A DNA stretch of 64,000 nucleotides, from assembly GCF_037038585.1 (NCBI RefSeq), contig NC_092524.1, positions 71,510,552-71,574,551 of the forward strand. Reading direction: 5' to 3'. The stretch comes from Patagioenas fasciata (lineage: Eukaryota; Chordata; Aves; Columbiformes; Columbidae). The notes below the pieces were generated by a model. The model saw nothing but the letters and a program-made list of their open reading frames with translations, searched no databases and was not told where the DNA came from. This document shows, piece by piece, positions 43,181 through 54,870 of the stretch. Within the stretch, counting starts at the first letter, position 1; each line of letters begins with the position of its first letter. The translations under genes and the position numbers were made by a program.

Positions 43181-44792
43181 GTGACTTCCCAGGCAGAAGG
43201 CAGGAGCATGGCGGGGCAGGACTGCGGCAGGTCAAGAATTCTCAGTCTGGCAATAGGATGGCGGGGAGGAGCGTTCCAGCGGGAGAAGAGCGCCCTGACT
43301 AGAGGCAAGAAAAGGGTGAGGGAGAGCACTCGGACGTGTCAAGAAGACTCCCCCAAAAAGTGCAAGAGGAAGGCCGGTGGGGAGAGCAATCCAGCAGATC
43401 AGGAAGTCTCAATAAATGCGGTAAGAAGGTGGCAGGTGGGAGCTCCCCAGTGGTTCAAGAGGTCCCAAGATATCCAGCAAGAGAACTGTGAGGGAGAGCG
43501 CTCCAACAGGTCAAGCGGTGTCAAGAAATCCAGCAAGACAATGGTGGAAAACGCTCCGGTGAGTCACAAGATTCCCCCAAAAAAAGGCAAGAGAATGGTG
43601 CAGGGGAGCACTCTGGTGGATCAAGAAGCACCCAGGAAAAGGGGAAGAAGATGGTGGGGGGGAGCACTCTGGTTGGTCACAAGACTCCCCCAGAAAACAC
43701 AAGAGGGTGGCAGGGGGAACGCCCTAATGGGTCAAGAGGACCCAAGAAATCCAGCAAGAGGACAGCGAGGGGGAGCGCTCCAGCAGGTCAGGAAGTCTCG
43801 ATAAATGCGGTAAGAGCATGGTGGGTGGGAGGCCCCCAGTGGTTCAAGAGGTCCCAAGAAATCCAGCAAGAGGGCGGCGAGGGGGAGCGCTCTGGCAGAT
43901 CAGGACGTCTCAATAAATGCGGTAAAAGGATGGTGGGTGGGAGCCCCCCAGTGGTTCACAAGGTTCCAGGAAATCCAGCAAGAGGACGGCGTGGGGGAGC
44001 GCTGTGGCAGATGAAGAACCCTCGGTACATCTGGCAAGAGGACGGTGAGGGGGTGCTCTGATGGGTCAAGGTTGCTCTGAAAAAAGCCCAAGAGGGTGGT
44101 AAGGAGAAGCTCACCGGTGATTCACGAATCACCCAGAAAAAAGGGAAGAGGACAGTGCGGGGGAGCTCTTCAGTTGTTGAAGAGAATCCCCAGAAAAAGG
44201 CAGGAGGATGATGAGGGGGAACACTCTGGCGGGTCAAGAAGTCTCGATAAGTCCGGCAAGAAGACAGTGGGGAGGAGAGCTCGTGTGGGTCAAGAGGTCC
44301 CAAGAAACCCAGCAAGAGGACAGCAGGGGCGAGCGCTCCGGCAGATCAGGAAATCTCGATAAATGCAGTTAGAGGATGGTGGGTGTGAGCCCCTCAGTTG
44401 TTTAAGACGTCCCAAGAAATCCAGCAAGAGAACTGCGAGGGGGAGCGCTCCGGCAGGTCAAGCGATGTCAAGAAATCCAGCAAGACAATGGTGGAGAACT
44501 CTCCGGCGAGTCACAAGACTCTCCCAAAAAAGGCAAAAGAATGGTGCAGGGGAGCACTCTGGTGGATCAAGAAGCACCCAGGAAAAGGGGAAGAGGATGG
44601 TGGGGGGAAACGGCCTGGTTGGTCACAAGACTCCCCCAAAAACCACAAGAGGGTGGCAGGGGGAACGCCCTAATGGGTCAAGAAGTCCCAAGAAATCCAG
44701 CAAGAGGACGACAGGGAGGAGCTCTTTAGCAGGCCAAAATCCCACTGAGGAAAGGCAAGAGGACAGCGGGGGAGAGCGCTCCAGTTCTTCAA
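43181..44792 (+). repeat. ~1,612-bp higher-order unit 3 of A2
   Basis: 1,612 bp; carries GGCAAGAAAAGGGTGAGG at about 43,305 in place of the usual GGCAAGACAAGGGTGAGG. Confidence 0.85.
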
Positions 44793-46396
44793 GTGACTTC
44801 CCAGGCAGAAGGCAGGAGCATGGCGGGGCAGGACTGCGGCAGGTCAAGAATTCTCAGTCTGGCAATAGGATGGCGGGGAGGAGCGTTCCAGCGGGAGAAG
44901 AGCGCCCTGACTAGAGGCAAGAAAAGGGTGAGGGAGAGCACTCGGACGTGTCAAGAAGACTCCCCCAAAAAGTGCAAGAGGAAGGCCGGTGGGGAGAGCA
45001 ATCCAGCAGATCAGGAAGTCTCAATAAATGCGGTAAGAAGGTGGCAGGTGGGAGCTCCCCAGTGGTTCAAGAGGTCCCAAGATATCCAGCAAGAGAACTG
45101 TGAGGGAGAGCGCTCCAACAGGTCAAGCGGTGTCAAGAAATCCAGCAAGACAATGGTGGAAAACGCTCCGGTGAGTCACAAGATTCCCCCAAAAAAAGGC
45201 AAGAGAATGGTGCAGGGGAGCACTCTGGTGGATCAAGAAGCACCCAGGAAAAGGGGAAGAAGATGGTGGGGGGGAGCACTCTGGTTGGTCACAAGACTCC
45301 CCCAGAAAACACAAGAGGGTGGCAGGGGGAACGCCCTAATGGGTCAAGAGGACCCAAGAAATCCAGCAAGAGGACAGCGAGGGGGAGCGCTCCAGCAGGT
45401 CAGGAAGTCTCGATAAATGCGGTAAGAGCATGGTGGGTGGGAGGCCCCCAGTGGTTCAAGAGGTCCCAAGAAATCCAGCAAGAGGGCGGCGAGGGGGAGC
45501 GCTCTGGCAGATCAGGACGTCTCAATAAATGCGGTAAAAGGATGGTGGGTGGGAACCCCCCAGTGGTTCACAAGGTTCCAGGAAATCCAGCAAGAGGACG
45601 GCGTGGGGGAGCGCTGTGGCAGATGAAGAACCCTCAGTACATCTGGCAAGAGGACGGTGAGGGGGTGCTCTGATGGGTCAAGGTTGCTCTGAAAAAAGCC
45701 CAAGAGGGTGGTAAGGAGAAGCTCACCGGTGATTCACGAATCACCCAGAAAAAAGGGAAGAGGACAGTGCGGGGGAGCTCTTCAGTTGTTGAAGAGAATC
45801 CCCAGAAAAAGGCAGGAGGATGATGAGGGGGAACACTCTGGCGGGTCAAGAAGTCTCAATAAGTCCGGCAAGAAGACGGTGGGGAGGAGAGCTCGTGTGG
45901 GTCAAGAGGTCCCAAGAAACCCAGCAAGAGGACAGCAGGGGCGAGCGCTCCGGCAGATCAGGAAATCTCGATAAATGCAGTTAGAGGATGGTGGGTGTGA
46001 GCCCCTCAGTTGTTTAAGACGTCCCAAGAAATCCAGCAAGAGAACTGCGAGGGGGAGCGCTCCGGCAGGTCAAGCGATGTCAAGAAATCCAGCAAGACAA
46101 TGGTGGAGAACTCTCCGGCGAGTCACAAGACTCTCCCAAAAAAGGCAAAAGAATGGTGCAGGGGAGCACTCTGGTGGATCAAGAAGCACCCAGGAAAAGG
46201 GGAAGAGGATGGTGGGGGGAAACGGCCTGGTTGGTCACAAGACTCCCCCAAAAACCACAAGAGGGGGAACGCCCTAATGGGTCAAGAAGTCCCAAGAAAT
46301 CCAGCAAGAGGACGACAGGGAGGAGCTCTTTAGCAGGCCAAAATCCCACTGAGGAAAGGCAAGAGGACAGCGGGGGAGAGCGCTCCAGTTCTTCAA
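44793..46396 (+). repeat. ~1,612-bp higher-order unit 4 of A2
   Basis: Shares the GGCAAGAAAAGG variant with unit 3 in its first part, and the deletion near 46,265 with A1 unit 2 in its last part. It therefore looks like a recombinant of a duplicated unit and the ancestral last unit. Confidence 0.8.
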
Positions 46397-47060
46397 GTGA
46401 CTTCCCAGGCAGAAGGCAGGAGCATGGTGGGGCAGGACTGTGGCAGGTCAAGAATTCTCAGTCTGGCAATAGGATGGCGGGGAGGAGCGTTCCAGCGGGA
46501 GAAGAGCGCCCTGACTAGAGGCAAGACAAGGGTGAGGGAGAGCGCTCGGATGTGTGAAGAAGACTCCCCCAAAAAAGTGCAAGAGGAAGGCCAGGGGGAG
46601 AGCAATCCAGCAGATCAGGAAGTCTCAATAAATGCGGTAAGAGGATGGCGGGTGGGAGCCCCCCCAGTGGTCCAAGAGATCCCAAGAAATCCAGCAAGAG
46701 GACGGCAAGGGGGAGCGCTCCAGCAGATCAGGAAATCTCGATAAATGCGGTTAGAGGATGGTGGGTGGGAGCCCCACAGTTGTTTAAGGCATCCCAAGAA
46801 ATCCAGCAAAAGGACGGCGAGGGGGAACGCTCTGGCAGATCAGGACGTCTCAATAAATGCGGTAAGAGGATGGCGGGTGGGAGCCCCCCAGTGGTTCAAA
46901 ATGTCCCAAGATATCCAGGAAGAGAACTGTGAGGGGGAGCGCTCCGGCAGGTCAAGCGATGTCAACAAATCCAGCAAGACAATGGTGGAGAACGCTCCGG
47001 TGAGTCACAAGACTCCACCAAAAAAGGCAAGAGAATGGTTAGAGGATGGTAACAGGCAGC
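46397..47060 (+). repeat. Partial higher-order unit, A2
   Basis: Matches 32,927-33,590 with few differences. Confidence 0.75.
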
Positions 47061-48312
47061 TTTGAGAGCACTCTGGTGGATCAAGAAGCACCCAGGAAAA
47101 GGGGAAGAGGATGGTGGGGGGAAACGGCCTGGTTGATCACAAGACTCCCCCAAAAACCACAAGAGGGTGGCAGGGGGAACGCCCTAAGGGGTCAAGAGGT
47201 TCCAAGAAATCCAGCAGCAGGACGGCGAGGGGGAGCGCTCCAGCAGGCTGAGATTGTACTAAAGAAAGGCAAAAGGACAGCAGGAGGAGAAACCCAGTGG
47301 GTCAAGAGGTCCCAAGAAATCCAGTAAGAGGACAACAGGGAGCAGTGCTCTGGCAGGCCAAAATCTCAGTGAAGAAAGGCAAGAGGACAGCAGGGGGGAG
47401 CGCTCCAGTTCTTCAAGTGACTTCCCAGGTAGAAGGCAGAAGGACGGTGGGGTAGCGCTGGGACAGGTCGAGAATTCTCAATCTGGCAATAGGACAGCAG
47501 GGAGGAGCATCCAGCGGGACAGGAGCGCCCTGAAAATAGGCAAGACAAGGGTGAGTGAGAGCACTCCGAGATGTCAAGAAGTGTCAAAAAATCTGGTAAA
47601 GGATGGCAGGGGGGAGTGCTGTGGATATTCAAGAGACTCCCCAGTAAAAGGCAAGAGGACGGCGCGGGGAAGTGCTCCAGCACGTCAAGATCGCACTGAA
47701 GAAAGGCAAGGTCACAGTGGGGGGGAGCATTCCCGTTGTTCCAATGGTTCAAAAGGTCCCAAGAAATCCAACAAGAGAACTGCGAGGGGGAGCGCTCTGG
47801 CAAGTCAAGCGGTGTCAATAACCCCAGCAAGGCAACGGCGGAGAGCGCTCTGGTGAGTCACGAGACTCCCCTACAAAGGACGAGAGGATGGTGGAGGGGA
47901 GCCCACCGGTGGTTCAGGCAGCACCAAGGAAAAGGGGAGGAGGCTGGCGAGGGGTAGGCCTCTGGCGGGCCAAGATCGCTGAGGGAAGGTGCGGGGGAGC
48001 TTGCTGGTGGCTCAAGAGACCTCTAGAAAAAGGTAAGAGGGCGGCGGGGGGTGGGAGGGCGCCTCAGCTGGTGAAGAGGAACCCCGAAAACAAGGCAAGA
48101 GAATGTTGGTGGGGGGAGCGCTCTGGCGGTTCCAGAGGCTCCCCGAGATCCGCTCAGACGGCAGCGGGTAACGCGGCAGCTCAGCGTCAATCAAAGAAGA
48201 ACAGGAAGGCGGTTGACCTGCAATTCCAGAGCGAGGAGGAAGACTGGCAACCCGAACGAGGAGCAGCAGAACTTGGCATGGCCTCTGAAATCCTCCTTTA
48301 ATCTGGGCTCAG

Positions 48313-49170
48313 GTAAGCTGGAAGCAGGGGACATAGGCTGGGGTTTGGGAGGTGGGCAGGTGAGAAATGATCCGCATTTTTGATCTCCTGAGTGACTGAA
48401 GCGCCTGGGAGTTCATTTGGAGTCGTTGCCTTACTTGATTTTACACTGACTTTTGCATTATATTTTAATGACGTAGAATTTTCCGTTTTGACATCGAAAC
48501 CTAAACTTCTTTGGAAATTCATCCTCTGTCCCTTCAGTCTCAGCTCGTGGCACTTCCACTGTCTCGTGGCCCGCGTTTCAATGTACATTAGATCGCTTCC
48601 TGGGCCTTGGATTTTAAGTAATGGTCCGTCACAAGTTTGTTTTTCTTGTCCTTAACGGGCAGCTTTGAGAGCTCTCTAAGGAAAAGTGATATCTTTTTAC
48701 CTTGTTACTGCTCTTTCCATGTTACGAGCAGCCACCCTCTTTATGATCAGTCTCATGCTTTTCTTCCTTTCTTGCCCAGGTTCAGAATACCGGGAATTCC
48801 AAGCTTCAAGTTTCCTGTGGAACATTGCGGGAGACCTTGATAACGTGGCAATGAGGGAGGTGATGAAGAGGAACAATACCTGTTCCTTTCCCATTTCAAG
48901 ACGTTATTTTTTACCTTCCTGGTAGCTGTGAGATGATTTGCAATCTTGCGCTAGCACCTGCCTGAAAGAGAACACGGACCCTTTGGGTGCCTCCTCAAGA
49001 AATACTTGCTCTATGGTTCTGGCGATGTCCAGGCTTCAAGGGTGGGGCATAGGGGAGTGTAAATCTTAGGGGGCCTCCCGGGATGTCTGCAGGTTTGGGT
49101 GACCCGTGTCTGGGACGGGGACGCCGAGGTTGTCAATCTTGTCCTGAATCTCTCGCTCCCTCTCTTGCAG
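48313..49170 (+). other. Inter-array spacer, end of A2
   Basis: Copy of 1,222-2,079. No gene recognised. Confidence 0.55.
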
Positions 49171-49183
49171 CACCCGAGACCGA

Positions 49184-49438
49184 ATGGAGGAGCAAGGGTA
49201 CGGGAAGTTCCTGCGCCACGACACAGATCACATTTATCGCTCTCGCCCTGAGAGACCCGGAGAACCAAACCGTTCCCATCGTGCCTTGAAGCAGCCTCTG
49301 CTCACGCGCTTCTCCCAGGGAGAAGGCAGAATGGCAGTAGCTCGCCACGTTATACCACAGGGTGCACACTCTGCAGCTTTCAAGCCCAGCTCTGCGTTAG
49401 CTCACCCCTGCAATTTTGCACCGCCCACGCAAATTTGA
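49184..49438 (+). CDS. Unrecognised 84-residue ORF, copy 4
   Basis: As the ORF at 2,093 with a few replacements (for example V to G at residue 5). No domain recognised. Translation unproven. Confidence 0.3.
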   Translation: MEEQGYGKFLRHDTDHIYRSRPERPGEPNRSHRALKQPLLTRFSQGEGRMAVARHVIPQGAHSAAFKPSSALAHPCNFAPPTQI

Positions 49439-50368
49439 GTTGTCGCTGGTTGTTGCAGCGTTTGGCTTTGGTGAGGACAGCGTGTGTTTGTCAGCAGTTG
49501 GTGTAGGGTGGAATCTTGAGGAGAAAGTGATATTTCCGTGCCAGAACTGGTTGGTGTTTGCCTGGTATTGTGGTAGTTGTTCCCACAGGTGATCAGTGCT
49601 GGAGTGTTATTGCAGGATGAGGGGATTTTGAAGGCTTGTCTGTGAGATGCACTAGAGGCAGCAGTTGCAAACGAAAGGCTGAGGTGTGGAGAGTTTGTCG
49701 GTGGGTTTTGGACAGTTGTCAGTTGAAGAGTTGGTTGTTTGCAGGTGAGGTGTAGAGCAGAGGGTGAAGCTGACTTTGCCTGGGCGGCGCAACTGGATGG
49801 GTGTGCAGAGCTGAGGAGAGCGGGCTTCTGCGGGTGACCCTAAAGCTGGAGAACCAGCCGGCAGCTCCAGACACTCCCGCAGGGCCGGGCAGGGCCAGTG
49901 GCCTGGGGCACAGTGAGTGTGACCCTCCGCAAGCACCAAACAGCAGGTGAGGACCGTGGGGATTTGTACGGAGCTATGATATCTCTAACCCATGAAACTG
50001 GGGTCCAGCCTGAGCAGGGCATGTGCGGAAGCTGTGCTGCAGCGGAGGGGCAGAGCTGAGGGGAAGGGCTGTGTGAGGGGCCGGGGCCAAGGCAAGGCGG
50101 GCACGCTGTGGGGTGTGGGGAGGTGTCAGCCCCTAGATTCAGCCCCCGTCTGACTGTAGTGCCCTGGGGCTGATGTAGCTCAGTCCTCTGTGTGTTTCTC
50201 TTCAGGTGGAGCCGTGTGCAAAGGAAAAGCAAGGAAGGAGGCGAACCTGTGAGGAAGAGTGATCGAGAAAGAGGATTGGAGGGCACCTGTGAGTCAAGAG
50301 GGATCAAGAAAGAAGACAACGGTGGTGGAACCGCAGGTCAGGAGAGCTCAAGGAAGGAGAAAGGTGAT
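49439..50368 (+). other. Lys/Glu-rich module before ERV copy 2
   Basis: Copy of 2,348-3,277 with the acceptor-like site ending at 50,205. Confidence 0.45.
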
Positions 50369-50865
50369 TGTGGCAGTATTCTGACATTGGGCCTATGAGA
50401 AACTGTGAGAGTTGACAGCGTGAGAACAATCATTAGTGGAATAACACAAGAAGCAAGTACTGTATGCTACGTGATACATCGAGGACAGAGGGATTGGTAC
50501 AGGAATGATACATCAAGGGGGATGACGGGGGTAGCTTGTGGTATAGACAACGATGCTTTTATGGCAGTAACAATATATCACTTATGTTATGACGAACTTA
50601 CCAAATCAGCAAATGCTTGAGCAAGCATCATAGCGAGTATAAATGCAAACCTGAGTTTGTAACAAATGTCTCTTGTCTCACCTTAAAAGAGAGTCGGTGC
50701 CACATTCACTACAAATGGCACCCAAACAGGGACTTTGAGTGCGGCTGTAAAGGCAGCAGCCGTTCTGGTGGCAAAGCCCAACTGAACAAGGACAGGGAAA
50801 CAGAGCCAGGAAACAGAAACCACAGCGTGCGCCCATCAGCAAGAAAAGATGAGCAATTTGGAACC

Positions 50866-52452
50866 ATAGGAGGGAAGTTATCCCTTGAACCAAACAAACC
50901 CTAGATGTCCTTCAACTTTTATTAAGAAAGCAAAATCACAATGTACCAGTAGTCCGATTAATGACTTTATAAGAAAGGCTTGCTGATCATGTGCTGGACT
51001 TTCCTACAACTGGTACATTTTAGTTGGAGGCATGGCAGAAAGTTGAACGAGAATTATATGAACAGGCAGCAACTGGAGATAAAGCTGCTTGTGAATATTT
51101 ATCTACTTGGGCAAAAATTATGTCTGGTTTAATAGCGACTCAGAAGGAAGTAGTTGCGCGGGTTGCAACTAATTGTGAACCTTCTGCTCCTCCCTTGCCA
51201 GGGAAGGAGGGGGATCCTGTAGATAGATTAGGCAAAAATGCACTGACCACAGATGTAGTAGTGGATAAAGGATTGGCTGATAACAAAGCCCCTGCATGTA
51301 CCCTACAGTGAACACTTTTGGCAAATGATGGTTTGTGGGAGTCGCCTGACAAGCCCCTTGATCCTGGCCCGACGGACCCAGAGTAAGAGCCTGATTTATT
51401 CCCCCCGGATGTTACTTTGCAACCGAAAGTGCACACTAATTAAACCATGTGGGATAAATGTAGAGAAGAGGCTTTGAAAACAGGAGACTCGAAAGTGGTT
51501 ACGGCATGGCCAGTGATCTGTTGTGAACAGCAATCTCCAGGCTTTCAGCAGCTACCATATGATGTTGTAAAGGAATTACCAACATTAGCTAAAGAAAATG
51601 GGGTTACTTTATCATTTGTTATACATTTTTGAAGCATTAAGCTCCTCTTACGAACTTACTCCACATGACTGGCGTTCTTTGTTGAAAATGATCTTAACCA
51701 TACAGTATATTGACTAGTAGTTATCTGATTTTTGGGAGAACTGTACTATAGAGACCGTTGATAATGCATATCGGATGAGATGGATTGATTGCAGTCCTTT
51801 AGCTGGGGAATGTGCCCGTGCTTTGCCAGATAATCAAGTTGCGTAACCCAGAGAGATATATATGTGGTGTAATAGCAAAACTAGCAATGAAAGTGGTTCG
51901 GAAGTTACTGGAGGTTGGGAGAGATGCCAATACGTCCTTTTCAAAAATCTTGCAAGGATCACAGGAACCTTATGCGCTGTTTTTAGACCGCTTGCAAACT
52001 GCTTTGGAGAGACAAATTGATAATGACACAGCGCATGAGTTGTTACTAAAATAATTGGCTTTTGAGAATGCTAATGCTGATTGTCAGCGTGTGTTGCAGG
52101 ATTTGGGGAATAGGGAAAGGTGTACTATAGCAGATATGAGAGTGTGTCAAAACATAATGCAACTGAACATTATACCAGCTCTCTAGCTGCTGCTTTAGCA
52201 GCACAGTTACAAGTATTGGGAACAGAACTGAAATCGAATTGTTTTTGTTGTGGGACACTGGGTCGTGTAAAGAAAGATTACACAAAGTATGCACACCAGA
52301 CTTCGAAGGCTGTACCTCCTAGAGATCGTCCAAAATGGGGAAAGGGCAAGCACTGTGTGAGTGAACATCATTCAAGGGTTAATGTAAAGGGGGAGCCAAT
52401 TAACCCTTCCCAGGAGGTGGGGGACAGGACTTCCCCCACCCCCATCAAATAA
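50866..52452 (+). pseudogene. gag: ERV gag remnant, copy 2
   Basis: Same broken frames and lost start codon (ATA) as copy 1. The capsid ORF 51,812-52,054 keeps the Gly of the major homology region that copy 1 lost. The zinc knuckle near 52,240-52,281 is degenerate. Non-functional. Confidence 0.8.
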
Positions 52453-52556
52453 ATTCAAGTCTAAACTCATGACCCGAGATCTCTTCCCTGGAACAGCTGG
52501 AAGTGCAGGGCTGGACTTGGCTGCCAGCCCGTCAGTGATGATAATTAATTACTGCT

Positions 52557-52796
52557 GTGGTATTGCTTATTCCCAGAGGAGTGTGGGGGCCTTTAGTGCC
52601 TAGTGTGCATGCTTTGTTAATAGGTTGGTCATCTACTACCAAATTGGGTTTGTTTGTTTTACCTGGAGTAATTGACTCTGATTATCAAGGTGAAATCAAA
52701 ATTATGGCATGGACACCTGTGCCACCTTGCTACATCCTGAGGATGCCCCCAGATTTGCATTTTGTGTTCCTTCACTTAATCAAGAGGAGCCTATGA
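52557..52796 (+). pseudogene. pro: ERV dUTPase (pro) remnant, copy 2
   Basis: Identical 79-codon stretch with the [10 protein letters not shown] dUTPase signature. Confidence 0.65.
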
Positions 52797-52830
52797 AGAG
52801 ATAGCATTGGGTGGTATCACCACAAGGGAT

Positions 52831-54494
52831 GAGAAATAGTCCAACCATTTGCAAGACAGTAGTTGCAGCAGCTGTACAACCTGTGAGGAAGCTGTACCCC
52901 TCAGCTTGTATCTGTCGTTATATGGATGACATCTTGCTTGTCATGTTATAAGAGCAGGAACTACAACAAGTAATGCAAGTCCTATGTAACGCTATACAAA
53001 AGGCTAGATTACAAATTGCACAAGAAAAAATTCAGAAAACTGCTCCATGGAAATATTTGGGGTGGCAAATACCAGAACAAGAAATCATTCCTTAGCCAGT
53101 AACTCTTAAATTCCATAATATCATGACCTTAAATGACTTACAAAATTGCTAGGAGCCATAAATTGGCTCCGACCTATTTTGGGCATTGCCACAGAGGAAC
53201 TGTGTCTACTTTTTACACTTTTGAAAGGAGACCTGAATTTATTGTCTACTCAGGTATTGGATGACAAAGCTTAGCAGGCCATATAGAAAGTATTCGATGC
53301 TGTTGAACAAAAATAGGGATGGGGACGCAATTTGCAGCTGCCAGTTTGGCTGGCACTCATAGCCAATACCGTCCAACCGTTTGCAGTACCGTTTCAATGG
53401 GACAAGTCATTAAGTGATTCTTTAAGAGTTGGAATGGGTTTTTCTAGCTCACACACCAATGAAAACAGTTTGGATAATAAAAGAAATGTATGCAAACCCA
53501 ATAATTAAAGGCAGAGAATGTTTGTATGCTATGTATGGGACAGACTTTGAATGTATATTTATTCCTACAACAAAGGAGAATTTGCAATGGTAATTAACTG
53601 AAGATGTGAATTTCCAGATTGCATTGGCAACATACGCAGGGAACATATCAGTTTATTACCCTCAACATAAACTGTGGGCTGAAATTGGTAATTTACCGTT
53701 GTATGGCAAGTGCTGCTGTCAGCAACGACAAGACTGAATTTACCGATGCCTCTGGTTGCTCACGTAAAGTTGGAATTACATGGCTAAACTCAGATACCCA
53801 GTGTTGCAAACACAAAGTAGAAAAAGGAGACCAGGGGTCAAACAAGTTCTTGAGCTGACAGCTGTTAGGATCGCTTTTGAGTGTTCTGTAATGAGCCTTT
53901 GAATGTTGTAACTGACTCATATTGTGCAGCTGGCATACTTATCCGCCTGGAAGCTTCTTTTCTTAAGGAAGAGGATGATCCTCTTTTGATGGCTGAATTG
54001 AGAATGCTATGGTTCCTAATAAATCATAGACGTCATGGGTTTTATGCAGCGCACATCCGCTCTCGCGCTGCCCTTCCAGGACCTCTTGCGGAAGGCAATA
54101 GGAGGGCCGATGCACGAGCTGTGCCGCTTACTGTGTCTAAAGCCTTGGAGCAAGCTAAATTATCACATAAACTCTTTCACCAGAATGCAAAGTCGTTAAA
54201 ACGACAATTTCAAATTACAACGGATCAGGCCAGGAGCGTTCTTATGTCCTGCCCTGATTGCCAACAGTCGGCACCCGTGCCATCCAAAGAGGGTGTTAAT
54301 CCAGGAGGGATTACTGACAAGTACGGCCAGCTGATGTAACGCGTTGTTCTGAATTGGGTAAATACGTATGTGTTTCTGTAGACGCTCATTCCAGATTTCT
54401 CGTTGCGGCTGCACGCACTGGTGAAAGAGCACGGGACGTCTGTAAACAGTGGTTGGCGTGTTTTGCTGTTTCAGGAGTTCCAGGATATGTAAAA
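52831..54494 (+). pseudogene. pol: ERV pol remnant, copy 2
   Basis: YMDD at 52,919-52,930. RNase H has FTDASG near 53,742-53,759. A 152-codon open stretch at 53,881-54,339 joins the last RNase H part (with TDS...AAG) to the integrase zinc domain; in copy 1 this stretch is interrupted by a small deletion near 6,843. RT still has stops and the integrase core is truncated, so it is non-functional. Confidence 0.85.
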
Positions 54495-54870
54495 CCAGAG
54501 GAAAGCGGAACGCACGCTGGATTAGAGGAGCGATCCCCCGAGTGCCCAGCGCGCCGTAATAAAAGTGCCTGCTTTTTAACACTTTCAAACCCATGTTAAA
54601 GAGTCTGTTTGCTGACTTTTCGGTATCGTTTTCTGGCGACGAGGATGGGATAATCTGCCTGACCTCCCGTGGACCCCAGGATCTCTGGGACCTTGTGCCG
54701 GCACCGGGGAATTCCCGGAAGGGATCACGGATCCTCGGGCCAGCTCGGGACGTGGGTAAAACCCCATCAATGAGATAAGGCACTTTCATAGTCTGGTTTG
54801 TTTGCAGGCTGCCTGCGCGAGACGTGGGCGACACCAGCGCGTTGGGTCTGCGCGTTTTGGTAAATTGGGT
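54495..54870 (+). mobile_element. Fragment of the second ERV, copy 2
   Basis: Duplicate of 7,413-7,790, with AATAAA near 54,558 and the tRNA-Ser(GCT)-type primer site at 54,634-54,651. Confidence 0.6.

Larger units (their letters stand above)
39463..48301 (+). repeat. 55-bp minisatellite array of unit A2
   Basis: Same unit as in A1 with four full higher-order units and a partial. Many units carry AGCGCT within GAGCGCTC, some carry AATAAA followed by GCGGTAAG. The tail 47,091-48,301 matches 1-1,210. Confidence 0.95.
35700..49170 (+). repeat. Large satellite unit A2 (13,471 bp)
   Basis: Same order as A1 at +10,246 up to about 43,000, then two extra 1,612-bp units. The excess over the A1 spacing is 3,224 bp, exactly 2 x 1,612. 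It ends at the acceptor-like site before the ORF at 49,184. Confidence 0.9.
50369..54494 (+). mobile_element. Class II endogenous retrovirus, truncated, copy 2
   Basis: Duplicate of 3,278-7,412: LTR 50,369-50,713 and primer site at 50,716-50,733, with two mismatches to the Lys3 site. It ends at the same point in the integrase core. It arose by segmental duplication, not by a new insertion. Confidence 0.85.

Noticed and set aside
30896-46277. Many ORFs of 100-207 codons in the arrays on both strands
   Set aside because: They arise from a near stop-free 55-bp repeat read in several frames; none is longer than expected and each is cut by stops within the higher-order unit.
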